Counted from the stretch's first letter, positions 27,712 to 37,074 are shown. The stretch: DNA of 64,000 bases from Paenibacillus_AQ nitricinens (GCF_052056485.1 NZ_CP183948.1:4526001-4590000), one strand, 5' to 3'. Numbers and translations are program-made. The notes: a model not told the origin generated them from the letters alone.

Positions 27712-27746
27712 AAAAAAAAATAACCAGCATAAATATTTATGCTGGT
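27712..27746 (-). terminator. Intrinsic terminator of the FtsH-like gene
   Basis: Perfect palindrome ACCAGCATAAAT/ATTTATGCTGGT followed on the minus strand by a long T run. It overlaps the 3' end of the coding region. Confidence 0.9.
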
Positions 27747-29239
27747 AAAAGGACGCTGTCACGAAATTGACATCGAAATTGCTCTCCAGAGAGTACTTCT
27801 TCCTTCATTAAAATGTCAAGAGAGTAATCAAATACATTTCGTTGCTTTTCAAGGTGCTCATGAGTACGAACCATCAATTCATCCAATATCTTACTATTTT
27901 CCTTCATAAGCTCTTCAGTGGTAACCATTTCCAGCTTGGCGATACCCAGCGAAGTTAAACCTGACTTCATCATCGTTTCCACAATATTCAGCGCCTGATC
28001 AAAGTCACCCCGCGAACCTGTGCTTCGTCCGCCATAATACATCTCTTCAGCCGCCGCTCCACCAAGTGCAATCATAATCTGATCTTCCAAATAATCTTTG
28101 GTGTACAAATACTGCTCTTGCTGAGGATTATGCCGAACATAACCAAGGGCTTGCCCACGTGGAGTCAATGTAACCTGACTGACGCTTCCGGGACGTAGGA
28201 GCTCTGCCATAATGGCATGTCCCAATTCATGAATGGCGACCCGCTTTTTCTCTTCGTGATTGGTTTCTCGATCCGTTTTTTCACCCATCATTACCTTGTC
28301 AATTGCCATCGACAGATGCCGCTGCTCAACTTTCGTCAAGTCCTCACGCATCATATAAATCGCAGCCTCATTCATGACACTTTCAAGCTGAGCACCGGAA
28401 AAGCCATAGGCTTCTTCTGCGATTTTATCGAGACTCACTTCTTCATGAAGAGGTTTATTCTTAGCATGCAATTCCAGAATCGATTTGCGGCCCTTCTTGT
28501 CAGGCATGTCCACTTGAATATGACGATCAAACCGTCCAGGACGTAGCAATGCCGAATCCAGCATCTCTTTGCGGTTCGTTGCAGCTACCAACAGAATACG
28601 CGGTGTCTCATTATTATAAATACCATCCATTTCAGTCAGCAGCTGATTTAAGGTCTGATCATATTCACGCTGCTGCCCACCTTCACGCTTACCGCCAATT
28701 ACATCAATTTCGTCTATGAAAATAATAGCGCTTTGCTTGTTCTCTTTAGCGGCACGGGTACGTGCATCCTTAAACAAATCACGAATACGGCCAGCACCGA
28801 CACCCACATACATTTCCACAAATTCACTGCCTGATGCAGCTACGAATACTGAGTTTGTATAATGGGCTGCCGCTCTAGCCATAAGGGTCTTACCTGTTCC
28901 TGGAGGGCCTGTAAGCAGAATCCCTTTCAAAGGACGAATCCCAAATTTACTGATTTCCTCATGCCGGATCAAGAAATCGAGTGCTTCACGGAGCTCCTGC
29001 TTTGCATTGTCTTGCCCACCAATTTCTTCAAAAGTGAGTTTTGAAGGTCCTTCCTTCTTGCGTTTCTTTCCAGCACCGGCGTTCACCGTAAGCCCGCCAC
29101 GTAAATGAGCAATGATAAGTAGTGCAGTAAGCATCCCAGCTGCTATAACTATAGGGAATATATTAATACCTAAAAAAGCCATGAAAATAAACAGTACAGG
29201 AATAAATCCGATTAAAATTTCTTTAAGGTATTTAGGCAT
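27737..29239 (-). CDS. FtsH-like AAA+ membrane metalloprotease lacking the extracytoplasmic domain
   Basis: 500-residue membrane protease. Two adjacent hydrophobic segments (residues 7-28 and 29-46) are joined almost without a loop, whereas classical FtsH (about 640 residues) has a folded extracytoplasmic domain there. Then come the AAA+ module with Walker A GPPGTGKT (111-118) and Walker B IIFIDEID, and the M41 protease domain with HELGH near residue 339 and the third zinc ligand in STGSRGDFDQA. It overlaps its upstream partner gene by eight bases; the partner has one membrane anchor and an outer domain. Probably not the housekeeping FtsH. Confidence 0.9.
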   Translation of the reverse strand: MPKYLKEILIGFIPVLFIFMAFLGINIFPIVIAAGMLTALLIIAHLRGGLTVNAGAGKKRKKEGPSKLTFEEIGGQDNAKQELREALDFLIRHEEISKFGIRPLKGILLTGPPGTGKTLMARAAAHYTNSVFVAASGSEFVEMYVGVGAGRIRDLFKDARTRAAKENKQSAIIFIDEIDVIGGKREGGQQREYDQTLNQLLTEMDGIYNNETPRILLVAATNRKEMLDSALLRPGRFDRHIQVDMPDKKGRKSILELHAKNKPLHEEVSLDKIAEEAYGFSGAQLESVMNEAAIYMMREDLTKVEQRHLSMAIDKVMMGEKTDRETNHEEKKRVAIHELGHAIMAELLRPGSVSQVTLTPRGQALGYVRHNPQQEQYLYTKDYLEDQIMIALGGAAAEEMYYGGRSTGSRGDFDQALNIVETMMKSGLTSLGIAKLEMVTTEELMKENSKILDELMVRTHEHLEKQRNVFDYSLDILMKEEVLSGEQFRCQFRDSVLLPA

Positions 29240-29801
29240 TATTCCATACCCCCAAGGTCGCAGGTTTGCGTGGTAAAATTATAAATTTGCTTTCTTTCCC
29301 GTTACTCAAGCTTACATACACGTTTGTGTCGTCGATTTCAGTTGTTGCTATCACATCTTTATAGTCGGTATTCTGCTCTTTCAATCTATCAAGTTCAGCA
29401 GGTATAAGAGTATATTTACGGCTCTCCATCGCTTCAGCTACAGAGAACAACGCTTTATCCCAGTAATTATCCAATAATTCACTGGAGTTTTGCTCCACAT
29501 CCAGTTTAAGTTTACGACCCTCAATCACTGATTTTCCTTCTTTGGAAACATACGATACCAGATCACGTAAATTCGTGCCCGGCTGTAATTCAAGTTTCAA
29601 AGTGACCTCATCACGGTTAATACTAATATGTGAAGTATTCACTCCTTCATAGCCTGATACTATCTTTTGGAGTGGTTCCTGTAAAGCAAACTGACGATAT
29701 AAAAAGAATCCTCCGAATAATAGCGTAGCGGACAGTAGAGACGTTATCAGTACAGGTACAAGACGTAATTTCAAGAAACGTCCTCCTCTCAAAGATGACA
29801 A
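29232..29801 (-). CDS. Single-pass membrane protein, predicted partner of the FtsH-like protease
   Basis: 189 residues: short basic N-terminus, one membrane segment (about 14-35) and an extracytoplasmic domain of about 150 residues rich in charged beta-strand segments (ISINRDEVTLKLELQPGTN). I do not recognise a family. Its stop codon overlaps the start of the short FtsH-like protease by eight bases, so the products are made together. The arrangement suggests the outer domain missing from the protease is supplied by this separate subunit. That is an inference from layout. Confidence 0.75.
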   Translation of the reverse strand: MSSLRGGRFLKLRLVPVLITSLLSATLLFGGFFLYRQFALQEPLQKIVSGYEGVNTSHISINRDEVTLKLELQPGTNLRDLVSYVSKEGKSVIEGRKLKLDVEQNSSELLDNYWDKALFSVAEAMESRKYTLIPAELDRLKEQNTDYKDVIATTEIDDTNVYVSLSNGKESKFIILPRKPATLGVWNNA

Positions 29802-30119
29802 AACGATAAACAGGATGATCCAAAATCACAGCCGTTAATGCTCATCAGAGCCTAACGTTCTACTATTACTCTTCTAATTACAAACAGTAGTATATCACAG
29901 GTGTATATACGAAAATGATAAAAAGTGTGAATATATTTAAAATTTTATTTTTTAAATATTTCCATTTCATTAAAAATATTGATTTATTTCGACAAAAACA
30001 GGCCTTTATCTCTAATTAACAGGCCTATTTTCGTATGCGGCTTTGACGACAATATATAAAAACTACTCTTATAGTATATCACATAACGTATACTTTTAGT
30101 GTATCAATCTAATATGTTA
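29802..30119. other. AT-rich gene-free stretch with an AGGCCT repeat
   Basis: About 320 bases without a gene. ACAGGCCT occurs twice (near 29998 and 30020); because AGGCCT is self-complementary the two copies can pair, and on the minus strand the second is followed by TTTTTG, a weak possible terminator. The region should contain the promoter for the partner-protease operon; I could not fix it. Confidence 0.4.
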
Positions 30120-30121
30120 TA

Positions 30122-30156
30122 TAAAAACAAGCGAACCATAAATAGTCCGCTTGTTT
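30122..30156 (-). terminator. Intrinsic terminator of ypmB
   Basis: AACAAGCG ... CGCTTGTT stem with T-rich minus-strand tail, about 25 bases behind the ypmB-like stop. Confidence 0.85.
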
Positions 30157-30179
30157 CTCCTAAAGTAATTTTGTTTAAC

Positions 30180-30698
30180 TTAGCGGCTAGGTAAACTGTA
30201 TCCTTCACCCATTCGAGCCCCATCTGAGAACCGATAAAATTGATAATAATACCGACCGCTTTGTTTATAAAAAAGCTGCCAAGCATACTCTCCGTTATAC
30301 ACCCCCGGTAACAACCGTTCAATGCTAATATCCGGGAGATCGGCTTTTATAAGACTACGCATTTTTTCTTCAGAGGTCCCTTTACTTAGTTCCTCGGCGA
30401 ATACTGCGTCAGCGCCTTCGGCAAACTTCCCATCTACAGTAAAGCGTACCCAAACCATCAACTCGGTCCCGGATTCATTCTTCCCTGTTAAGACCCAGTA
30501 GACTGCATTTTCATCCCACACGGATTTCTGTGCTTTAGTTACCTCTGTTAGACCCGCGCTGGTTTTGGCGACATCCTTAGCGATATCTCGCTCGTTCCAT
30601 TGATCTTTCATAATATAAGCATAGAACTGGATGAGTCCGAACAGAAGGAGCAGAATCAGAACTGACCCCAGGAGGATCCATTTTTTCCTTTTCTTCAA
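30180..30698 (-). CDS. ypmB: YpmB-like membrane protein
   Basis: 172 residues: basic start, one membrane helix (about 7-28), then an outer PepSY-like/DUF5590 region with repeated use of aromatic residues (YYYQFYRFSDGARMG at the end). It resembles B. subtilis YpmB, whose gene lies in the dinG-ypmA-ypmB-aspB-asnS order; here it also lies between dinG and asnS. Function of the family is not established. Confidence 0.8.
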   Translation of the reverse strand: MKKRKKWILLGSVLILLLLFGLIQFYAYIMKDQWNERDIAKDVAKTSAGLTEVTKAQKSVWDENAVYWVLTGKNESGTELMVWVRFTVDGKFAEGADAVFAEELSKGTSEEKMRSLIKADLPDISIERLLPGVYNGEYAWQLFYKQSGRYYYQFYRFSDGARMGEGYSLPSR

Positions 30699-30803
30699 GG
30701 TACAGCTCCCTTTCTAGTAATATATCTTTTTTGATTATATAACACACCCGTGTGTTTATCCAAAGTTTCATATCTCGTTCAATGATCTAATGATCAGAAA
30801 CAC

Positions 30804-30845
30804 AAAAGGCTGTAACTTTGCAATTGCAGAAAGTCACAGCCTTTC
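30804..30845 (-). terminator. Intrinsic terminator of the amidohydrolase gene
   Basis: AAAGGCTGTGACTTT pairs with AAAGTTACAGCCTTT on the minus strand around a 10-base loop, followed by TG-rich sequence with few T. Located 20 bases behind the stop codon. Confidence 0.8.
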
Positions 30846-30866
30846 AGTTATTTGTTATGATTTAGA

Positions 30867-32168
30867 CTATCGTTTTAGCAGTCCATCAAAGGCTTCTTGC
30901 GCCTTACGACGGATGGCTTCCTCATCTAGCGTTACACATTGTCCATGTTTAACAACCTGTTTACCATTCACCCATACATGCTCAACATCCTTGGCACTGG
31001 CAGAATAAACAGCGTGAGACAACAGATCTGTGTGTGGGAGCAAATGCGGCTGGTCTATATCAATAGCAATAAAGTCAGCTTTCATACCTACAGCGAGTCT
31101 ACCCACATCATTTAAAAAGATAGACTTCGCGCCATACTCCGTAGCCATACGTAGAGCTTCCGGAGCCGGAACAGCCGTAGGATCACCACTTACACCTTTA
31201 TGGATGAGTGCTGCAAGACGCATTTCTTCAAACATATCCAAATTATTATTACTTGCCGCTCCATCTGTACCCAGTGACACCTTCACTCCGGCCTTTAGAA
31301 GATCCGTAACTCGAGCAACTCCACTAGCCAGCTTAAGATTGCTTCCAGGGTTATGGGATACACCTACATCATGACGAGCCAGTATCTCGATCTCTTCATC
31401 ATTCAAATGAACACCATGAGCGATTATAGACGGACGTGTGAACATTCCAAGCTTCTCTAAATGCGCTACTGGCCGCAGTCCGTAATCCACCACATTCTGC
31501 TCCACTTCGCGTTTCGTTTCGGACATATGGGTATGCATCGGTAAATTCAAATCATGAGCCGCCTGCACAAACTTAACAAAGAAGTCTGGTGGGCATGTAT
31601 ATGGGGCATGTGGCGAGATCATTGTCGTAATTCTACCTTCAGCCTTACCATGCCAGTTACGCGCAAAAGAAACCGCTTCCGCAAGCTTCTGATTTTGTAC
31701 TTCTTCTGGACATAGACCGATTACGCCTCTCATTAGTACGGAACGAATACCTGATAATTCGACGACCTCCGCTACTCGGTCCATATGATCATACATATCC
31801 AGGAAGGTTGTAGTGCCACCTTTCAGCATTTCAAGTACAGACAAGGAGGTTCCCCAGTATACATCTTCTCCGGTGAACTTCTCTTCCATCGGCCACATCT
31901 TCTCCTGAAGCCACACCTGAAGCGCTAAGTCATCTCCATAACCACGAAGCAATGACATTGCGGCATGGCCATGCGTGTTTACCAGACCTGGCATAAACAA
32001 CAGACGACTGCCATCAACAACTTGCACATCGTCTTCTATTAAAGGCTCTTCTTTTCCTATGTAAGTGATCAAATCATCTTCAATAGTCATATATCCACTA
32101 AGAACCGGCTCATCCGTTCCCGGAGTAAGAAAACGCCCGCCCTTGATAATCGTTTTATTGCTCTTCAT
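30867..32168 (-). CDS. mtaD: 5'-methylthioadenosine/S-adenosylhomocysteine deaminase (amidohydrolase)
   Basis: 433-residue metal-dependent amidohydrolase. The N-terminal beta-sandwich precedes the metal site NTHGHAAMS; further ligands are in HTHMSETKREVE, IIAHGVHLND and LGTDGAASNN. The sequence type is that of MTA/SAH deaminases, which convert these by-products to inosine forms, though guanine or other deaminases are close relatives. I chose the ATG at 32168, behind GGAAG; a 7-codon-longer form is possible. It overlaps the end of rex by 14 bases, so both are likely co-transcribed. Confidence 0.88.
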   Translation of the reverse strand: MKSNKTIIKGGRFLTPGTDEPVLSGYMTIEDDLITYIGKEEPLIEDDVQVVDGSRLLFMPGLVNTHGHAAMSLLRGYGDDLALQVWLQEKMWPMEEKFTGEDVYWGTSLSVLEMLKGGTTTFLDMYDHMDRVAEVVELSGIRSVLMRGVIGLCPEEVQNQKLAEAVSFARNWHGKAEGRITTMISPHAPYTCPPDFFVKFVQAAHDLNLPMHTHMSETKREVEQNVVDYGLRPVAHLEKLGMFTRPSIIAHGVHLNDEEIEILARHDVGVSHNPGSNLKLASGVARVTDLLKAGVKVSLGTDGAASNNNLDMFEEMRLAALIHKGVSGDPTAVPAPEALRMATEYGAKSIFLNDVGRLAVGMKADFIAIDIDQPHLLPHTDLLSHAVYSASAKDVEHVWVNGKQVVKHGQCVTLDEEAIRRKAQEAFDGLLKR

Positions 32169-32808
32169 TTCTGCTTTCTTCCTTTCCATCCTTCAAATAA
32201 TAAGCAAGGCTTTGCAAATCTGTTGTAAAATCAGCAGCATGAACCCGGATATTCGATGGTGTTTTTAGAATCACTGGTGCAAAATTTAAAATCGCCTCAA
32301 TGCCAGACTCAATGAGAATATCCGCTACATTCTGCGCTTCTGAATCAGGTACTGTAATTATCCCAATTCGAATACCTTGCTCACGAACCGTCTGACCAAG
32401 CTCCTCCATCGGTTGAACGGTAAGTGAGTTGATTTTCCGCCCTACCTTAGGCGCATAGGAATCAAATATAGCGGTAATCTTCATAGTATCTTTCAAATAA
32501 GCATTATAATTAGATAATGCATGTCCAAGGTTACCGGCACCCACTAAAGCCACATTCAGTTGTTGATCCAGCTTCAGAATATGACGGATTTTCTCAATAA
32601 GATAAGTTACGTCATACCCGATACCTTTTCTGCCGAAATCTCCAAAATAAGCTAAATCTTTGCGAATTTGAGCGGGATTCAAATCAAGTTTCTGTCCTAG
32701 CTCTTGAGAGGAAACGGTTAATATTTCACGTTTCTGTAGATCATTTAGGAAACGTAAGTACACAGGAAGTCTGCGAACAACGGCTTCTGATATTTTTTCC
32801 GATTTCAT
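32155..32808 (-). CDS. rex: Redox-sensing transcriptional repressor Rex
   Basis: 217-residue NADH-sensing repressor: N-terminal winged helix (about 5-80, VVRRLPVYLRFLNDLQ ... GQKLDLNPAQIRKDLAYFG), then a Rossmann fold with GAGNLGHALSNY binding NAD(H), and a C-terminal swap helix. It normally represses fermentation and respiration genes until NADH rises. No clear Rex site was found in front of hbd-ackA or qcr here. ATG preceded by AGGAGG. Confidence 0.96.
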   Translation of the reverse strand: MKSEKISEAVVRRLPVYLRFLNDLQKREILTVSSQELGQKLDLNPAQIRKDLAYFGDFGRKGIGYDVTYLIEKIRHILKLDQQLNVALVGAGNLGHALSNYNAYLKDTMKITAIFDSYAPKVGRKINSLTVQPMEELGQTVREQGIRIGIITVPDSEAQNVADILIESGIEAILNFAPVILKTPSNIRVHAADFTTDLQSLAYYLKDGKEESRNEEQ

Positions 32809-32871
32809 AATTTACCTCCTAATGTAAGTAATATTCTTTACTAACCTTATACTAATTCGTGTACCTCGTCT

Positions 32872-32907
32872 CAATGAAGAGCGGTATTCTTATACCGCCC
32901 TTCATTG
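32872..32907 (-). terminator. Long hairpin between dinG and rex
   Basis: 16-bp stem CAATGAAGGGCGGTAT / ATACCGCTCTTCATTG with a 4-base loop. As minus-strand RNA it is fully paired (one G-U), as plus-strand RNA it has an A-C mismatch, which points to a minus-strand transcript end behind dinG. There is no T tract. Confidence 0.55.
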
Positions 32908-32939
32908 TAGAGTGATTAATATGATCGATGACGTTCTTT

Positions 32940-35801
32940 TTAAGAAACGCCTCCGTCTTCCAACCACTCCGCTATACGAGGAACCATTTGATCCGTAAGC
33001 ATATGCTCCATTTTTGGGCCAGGCAACGAATAGAGGAAATATTTCCCATAGTGAGATTCGATCACCCTAGTGTCATACACAATAACAATACCCCGATCTT
33101 GCGCTGTCCGCACCAGCCTTCCAAATCCTTGCTTAAAGCGAATAACCGCCTGAGGAACAGACAACTTCATGAACGGATTCTTTTTCTGGGCTTGTAATAA
33201 CTCAGACTTCGCTTCCGCTAGGGGATGGTTTGGCGGTTGAAACGGGAGCCTCACGATGGCCAAGCATGTTAATGCTTCACCCGGAATATCAACACCCTCC
33301 CAAAAACTGCTTGTTCCTAACAGTACAGAGGCTGCACTGTCCTGAAAACGGCGGATCAGCTTGCTACGGCTGCCCCCCTCCACGCCTTGACCCAGCACCG
33401 TGATCTCTTGTGAGGCTAGAGCCTCTTTCAAAGGATCGTAAACCTGGCGTAGCATCTTGTAAGAAGTAAACAGGACAAGCATCCGCCCGCGTGTTGTAGT
33501 CGCTGCTTCTGCTAGTGATTGTACGAGTGTATCAACAAATCGGGCATCGCCCACACTGCCCTTCACACTAGGGAAATCCCGTGGAATAACTAACAGCGCC
33601 TGCTCCCGATACTTAAAAGGAGAAGGCAGGAGTGATGTCATCAGACGCCCCTCTTCCGCAGCTTCATTAAGTCCGAGATTATCAATCATAAACTGGAACG
33701 ATTTATCAACAGAGAGTGTCGCCGAAGTTAGCACGATACTTTTCTTTTTGTCGAAAAACAGCTCCTTAAGCTGAGTACTGACATCAACAGGAACGGCATA
33801 CAGCTGTAGCGATTTACTGCGATAATTTCCATTCGCCTCCAGCCAATATACTACATTCTCATCGTTTAATCCCATAAAAAACCGTACTTGCTCACGTATT
33901 GAAGCTAAATCCTTAAATAAGCCGCTAATATCGGTAACTAGACTATCTGAGGAAGATTGACCTTCTTGATCTCGCATTTCATTAAGCATTTTATCACCTT
34001 TACGGATAATTTCGCTTAATGTCAGATTCATAGTATTCTCTAAAGCAACCAATTCATCCCAATCTTTCGGTTTACGGGTAGGAAGTAGCCGCATGACTAA
34101 CTGGCCAGCTTCTCCCGCTGCTGCATCGCTGCGTTCCGGCAAGAGGCTGAATAGTTTATCACTAAGCAGATCCCAGGTTTCTTTTATGGTAAGCAGGTCC
34201 GGATAGATTCTATCGATCACTCCGCTCCATTCAGAAGCTTCCTCACTGCCTGATGACTGAAGCATTTGGCGAAGCGTAGGAAGTTGGCCATTTCGACTAT
34301 CCTTATAAAGACGCGATAGTGTATGTGCCACCGTGAAATGCTTCATATGCATGCCTAAATGCTTGCCAGCCACGTCCTCCAGATGATGGGCCTCATCAAT
34401 TACAAGATGTTCATAAGCCGGAAGTAGCTGGTGCCCAGCCTTAACATCTGCGAAAAGCTTAGAGTGGTTCGTAATGACTACGTCTGCAATACCAGCTTCA
34501 TGCTTTGCCCGATGGTAATAACACTTACGGAACCAAGGACAGGAGCGCCCCAGACAAGAATCGGTATCGCTAGCCACCGTCTCCCAGAAATCTCCTCCAC
34601 GACCGCTTAAGTTGAGCTCTTCGTCATCTCCTGATTCGCTTTGCGTCAGCCAAACGATCATCTGAGCCGCAGTAAGCGCATCTTCCCTCGGACTGACAAA
34701 GTCTTTTTTATTAATTTTATGTTCGAACTTACGAAGACACAAATAATGCCCTCTGCCCTTAAAAATTGCAGCTTTAAATGGAAATGGAACTACCTGTGTT
34801 AATAAAGGAATATCCCGCTCACGCAATTGATCCTGCAGATTAATAGTATGAGTACTGACCATAACTTTTTCATTCGTGCGAACGCTTTGGTATATGGCAG
34901 GCAACAAATAACCAAGTGATTTGCCGGTTCCTGTCCCTGCTTCGATCAATAGATGTTTGTCTTCGGCAAGTGCCGTCATCACCTCATTGATCATAATATC
35001 CTGAGCTTCTCGGCTTTCATACTGCGGCAAAGTTTCTTTAAGTCGTTTCGTTACTTCATCCATATAATCTGTAAAAGATAAATTCTGTAGCGGATTCTCA
35101 GCATGCTCGTCTCGAGGTGGAGCTAATTCGTTCCAGTCTCCTACAGCAAGCGCTAATTGACGATAAAAAGTCAGATCACCTTCGGGCTGAAGCGTCTCCG
35201 CTTCCCGTTCACGCAGCAGACCATCGAAATACCAACCAAGATCACTATCCTCTTCCGTAAACAGCTCACAGAGTCTCTGGATCGTCAGCAAAGGCAAATC
35301 GTAGAGCTCCTCCAGACATTCCAGCAATACAAGAGCAGTTGCGAGTGCATCACTGTCTGCCTGATGCGGACGATCATGCGTCACACCAAAATGTGCACTA
35401 ACTGATCCTAGTTGATAGGATGTGAGGGAAGGAAAGCAGATTTTCAGAAAATCAATCGTATCTAAAATCCGTCCTTGAAATGGTAAATACCCACATCGGT
35501 CTAAAGCATTTTGCAAAAAATGGAAGTCGAATGCGACATTATGCCCTACAAGCACAACATCATCCAAGAGTGGAACAAGCTCCATCATCATCTCATCCAG
35601 CTCAGGTGCATCCTTTACATCATCGTCGGTAATCCCCGTTAGACCAGTTATAAAAGGAGGTATCGGCGTTCCGGGCTTGACGTAGGAACCATATACCCGG
35701 GAGATGGACCGGTCTTCTTCTATAATTGCAAGGCCAACCTGGATGATTTCACCCACGGATTGGGTTCCCGTTGTTTCAAAATCAAGCACGGCAAATTTCA
35801 T
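32940..35801 (-). CDS. dinG: DinG-type helicase with N-terminal exonuclease domain
   Basis: 953-residue fusion of a DnaQ-like 3'-5' exonuclease (MKFAVLDFETTGTQ start, HNVAFDFHFL, HQADSDALAT) with an XPD/DinG-type superfamily 2 helicase (EAGTGTGKSLGYLLP Walker A, VIDEAHHLEDVAG DEAH box, SFWEGVDIPG and QGFGRLVRT near the end). Four cysteines (YLCLRK, DSCLGRSC, KCYYH) lie where XPD-like enzymes bind an iron-sulfur cluster. I use the ATG at 35801; a TTG seven codons upstream has no binding site. Confidence 0.94.
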   Translation of the reverse strand: MKFAVLDFETTGTQSVGEIIQVGLAIIEEDRSISRVYGSYVKPGTPIPPFITGLTGITDDDVKDAPELDEMMMELVPLLDDVVLVGHNVAFDFHFLQNALDRCGYLPFQGRILDTIDFLKICFPSLTSYQLGSVSAHFGVTHDRPHQADSDALATALVLLECLEELYDLPLLTIQRLCELFTEEDSDLGWYFDGLLREREAETLQPEGDLTFYRQLALAVGDWNELAPPRDEHAENPLQNLSFTDYMDEVTKRLKETLPQYESREAQDIMINEVMTALAEDKHLLIEAGTGTGKSLGYLLPAIYQSVRTNEKVMVSTHTINLQDQLRERDIPLLTQVVPFPFKAAIFKGRGHYLCLRKFEHKINKKDFVSPREDALTAAQMIVWLTQSESGDDEELNLSGRGGDFWETVASDTDSCLGRSCPWFRKCYYHRAKHEAGIADVVITNHSKLFADVKAGHQLLPAYEHLVIDEAHHLEDVAGKHLGMHMKHFTVAHTLSRLYKDSRNGQLPTLRQMLQSSGSEEASEWSGVIDRIYPDLLTIKETWDLLSDKLFSLLPERSDAAAGEAGQLVMRLLPTRKPKDWDELVALENTMNLTLSEIIRKGDKMLNEMRDQEGQSSSDSLVTDISGLFKDLASIREQVRFFMGLNDENVVYWLEANGNYRSKSLQLYAVPVDVSTQLKELFFDKKKSIVLTSATLSVDKSFQFMIDNLGLNEAAEEGRLMTSLLPSPFKYREQALLVIPRDFPSVKGSVGDARFVDTLVQSLAEAATTTRGRMLVLFTSYKMLRQVYDPLKEALASQEITVLGQGVEGGSRSKLIRRFQDSAASVLLGTSSFWEGVDIPGEALTCLAIVRLPFQPPNHPLAEAKSELLQAQKKNPFMKLSVPQAVIRFKQGFGRLVRTAQDRGIVIVYDTRVIESHYGKYFLYSLPGPKMEHMLTDQMVPRIAEWLEDGGVS

Positions 35802-35855
35802 TATAATTCTATTCCCTTTCAATTGAGACTCTTAATCAGCATAACAGAAGTTGCG

Positions 35856-35898
35856 AAAAAAGGCGATGCACACCACTGGTTCAGGGGATGCATCGCTT
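35856..35898 (-). terminator. Intrinsic terminator of the TPR gene
   Basis: GCGATGCA ... TGCATCGC stem followed by CTTTTTTCG on the minus strand, 40 bases behind the TPR stop. Confidence 0.88.
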
Positions 35899-35937
35899 GA
35901 ATGAAAATGCGGAATAATAAACCGTAAACGTAATAAT

Positions 35938-36579
35938 TTACAATAATGAAACAAGCTGATTTCCGAAATGAAGCTTACCTCCTCGGCGGCGGCAAACCTC
36001 CAAATTCACAGTCGGTTCAGGAAGAGCCGGGTCAAGTTGCAAAGAAAGGCCAAACAGCTCCTGTGCTTCATTGAAACGTTCCTGTGAGGCCCGGATACAG
36101 CCTAAAGCATTATACACCATGGCTTTGAGCTTGGTTTCCCTTATCAAACCGAGCATATGGTTCAGATGACTCCAAGCAGCCTCCCCCTCCCCTTCTTGCA
36201 GGTAAGAGATGGCTAAATATAATCGAGCAGCCAGGCTATCCGGATATTGCACAATAACTTCCTTAAACTGCTCAATACATTTTCCATACATCAAGAGCTT
36301 ATAATACCCCTGACCTCTGACAAAAGTATCCATGCACAGCTCGGGTGCTTCCTGCTCTGGCACTTCCTCTTCGACCACAGTCGTAAAATCTACACTTTCA
36401 CGAAAGTGGCTTAGCTTCTCTGCAAAGGCCAGCCATTCATCCATGACTTTATCGCTAAGTCGATGCAGCATATTATAATTGCATAAAAGCTCATTCCGGC
36501 GGGCACCCTCCGCTGTAGGGTAATCTGTAACGATCTCCTGAAGCACCTTGTTCATTTCAGCAAACAAATGTTGAAACAT
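35938..36579 (-). CDS. Tetratricopeptide-repeat protein
   Basis: 213-residue soluble protein; residues about 85-205 form TPR helices (YYKLLMYGKCIEQFKEVIVQYPDSLAARLYLAISYLQEG style, then a second and third repeat). Such repeats bind protein partners. The N-terminal 70 residues are helical and acidic. It lies between panD and dinG, where B. subtilis has no equivalent I recall. Function unknown. Confidence 0.8.
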   Translation of the reverse strand: MFQHLFAEMNKVLQEIVTDYPTAEGARRNELLCNYNMLHRLSDKVMDEWLAFAEKLSHFRESVDFTTVVEEEVPEQEAPELCMDTFVRGQGYYKLLMYGKCIEQFKEVIVQYPDSLAARLYLAISYLQEGEGEAAWSHLNHMLGLIRETKLKAMVYNALGCIRASQERFNEAQELFGLSLQLDPALPEPTVNLEVCRRRGGKLHFGNQLVSLL

Positions 36580-36690
36580 GGGCTATCCCCCCTTACTGAA
36601 GATGAAATCAGTTCAGCTTGCCTGACTTCATTTTCTGCGAGATCGGGGTCTTTCATCCCTGCCATTCATTACATGGCGTAAGTCCATCCT

Positions 36691-37074
36691 TTAAGCGATT
36701 GTAGCATGCAGTTCGTGATCGGCCAGCTTCACGGGTTTGTTGTTCTCATCCACGAATACCACTGTTGGCTTATGCGACTCCAATTCTTCTGAGGACAGCA
36801 TCGCATACGAAATGATAATTACTGTATCTCCCGGCTGAACCAGACGAGCAGCTGCACCATTCAGACAGATCACACCACTGCCGCGAGGCCCAGGAATAAC
36901 ATAAGTTTCTAACCGGGAACCATTATTGTTATCGACGATCTGCACTTTTTCATTCTCAAGAATATCTGCCGCTTCCATTAAGTTCTCATCAATGGTAATA
37001 CTTCCTACATAATTCAAATTCGCTTCTGTCACCGTCGCGCGGTGAATTTTGGACTTCATCATATGTCTAAACAA
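36691..37074 (-). CDS. panD: Aspartate 1-decarboxylase
   Basis: Pyruvoyl enzyme making beta-alanine from aspartate for pantothenate. Self-cleavage site Gly-Ser is in YVGSITID. Start: TTG at 37074, nine bases after AAAGGAGG, giving MFRHMMKSKIHRAT, which parallels B. subtilis PanD (MYRTMM...) and a length of 127 residues; the ATG pair at 37062/37059 lies too far from the site. The start lies inside the last codons of panC, so translation is coupled. Last gene of panBCD. Confidence 0.95.
   Translation of the reverse strand: MFRHMMKSKIHRATVTEANLNYVGSITIDENLMEAADILENEKVQIVDNNNGSRLETYVIPGPRGSGVICLNGAAARLVQPGDTVIIISYAMLSSEELESHKPTVVFVDENNKPVKLADHELHATIA

Noticed and set aside
27604..27720. Rex operator in front of hbd-ackA
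   Set aside because: No TTGTGAA-N4-TTCACAA-like sequence was found although rex is nearby.
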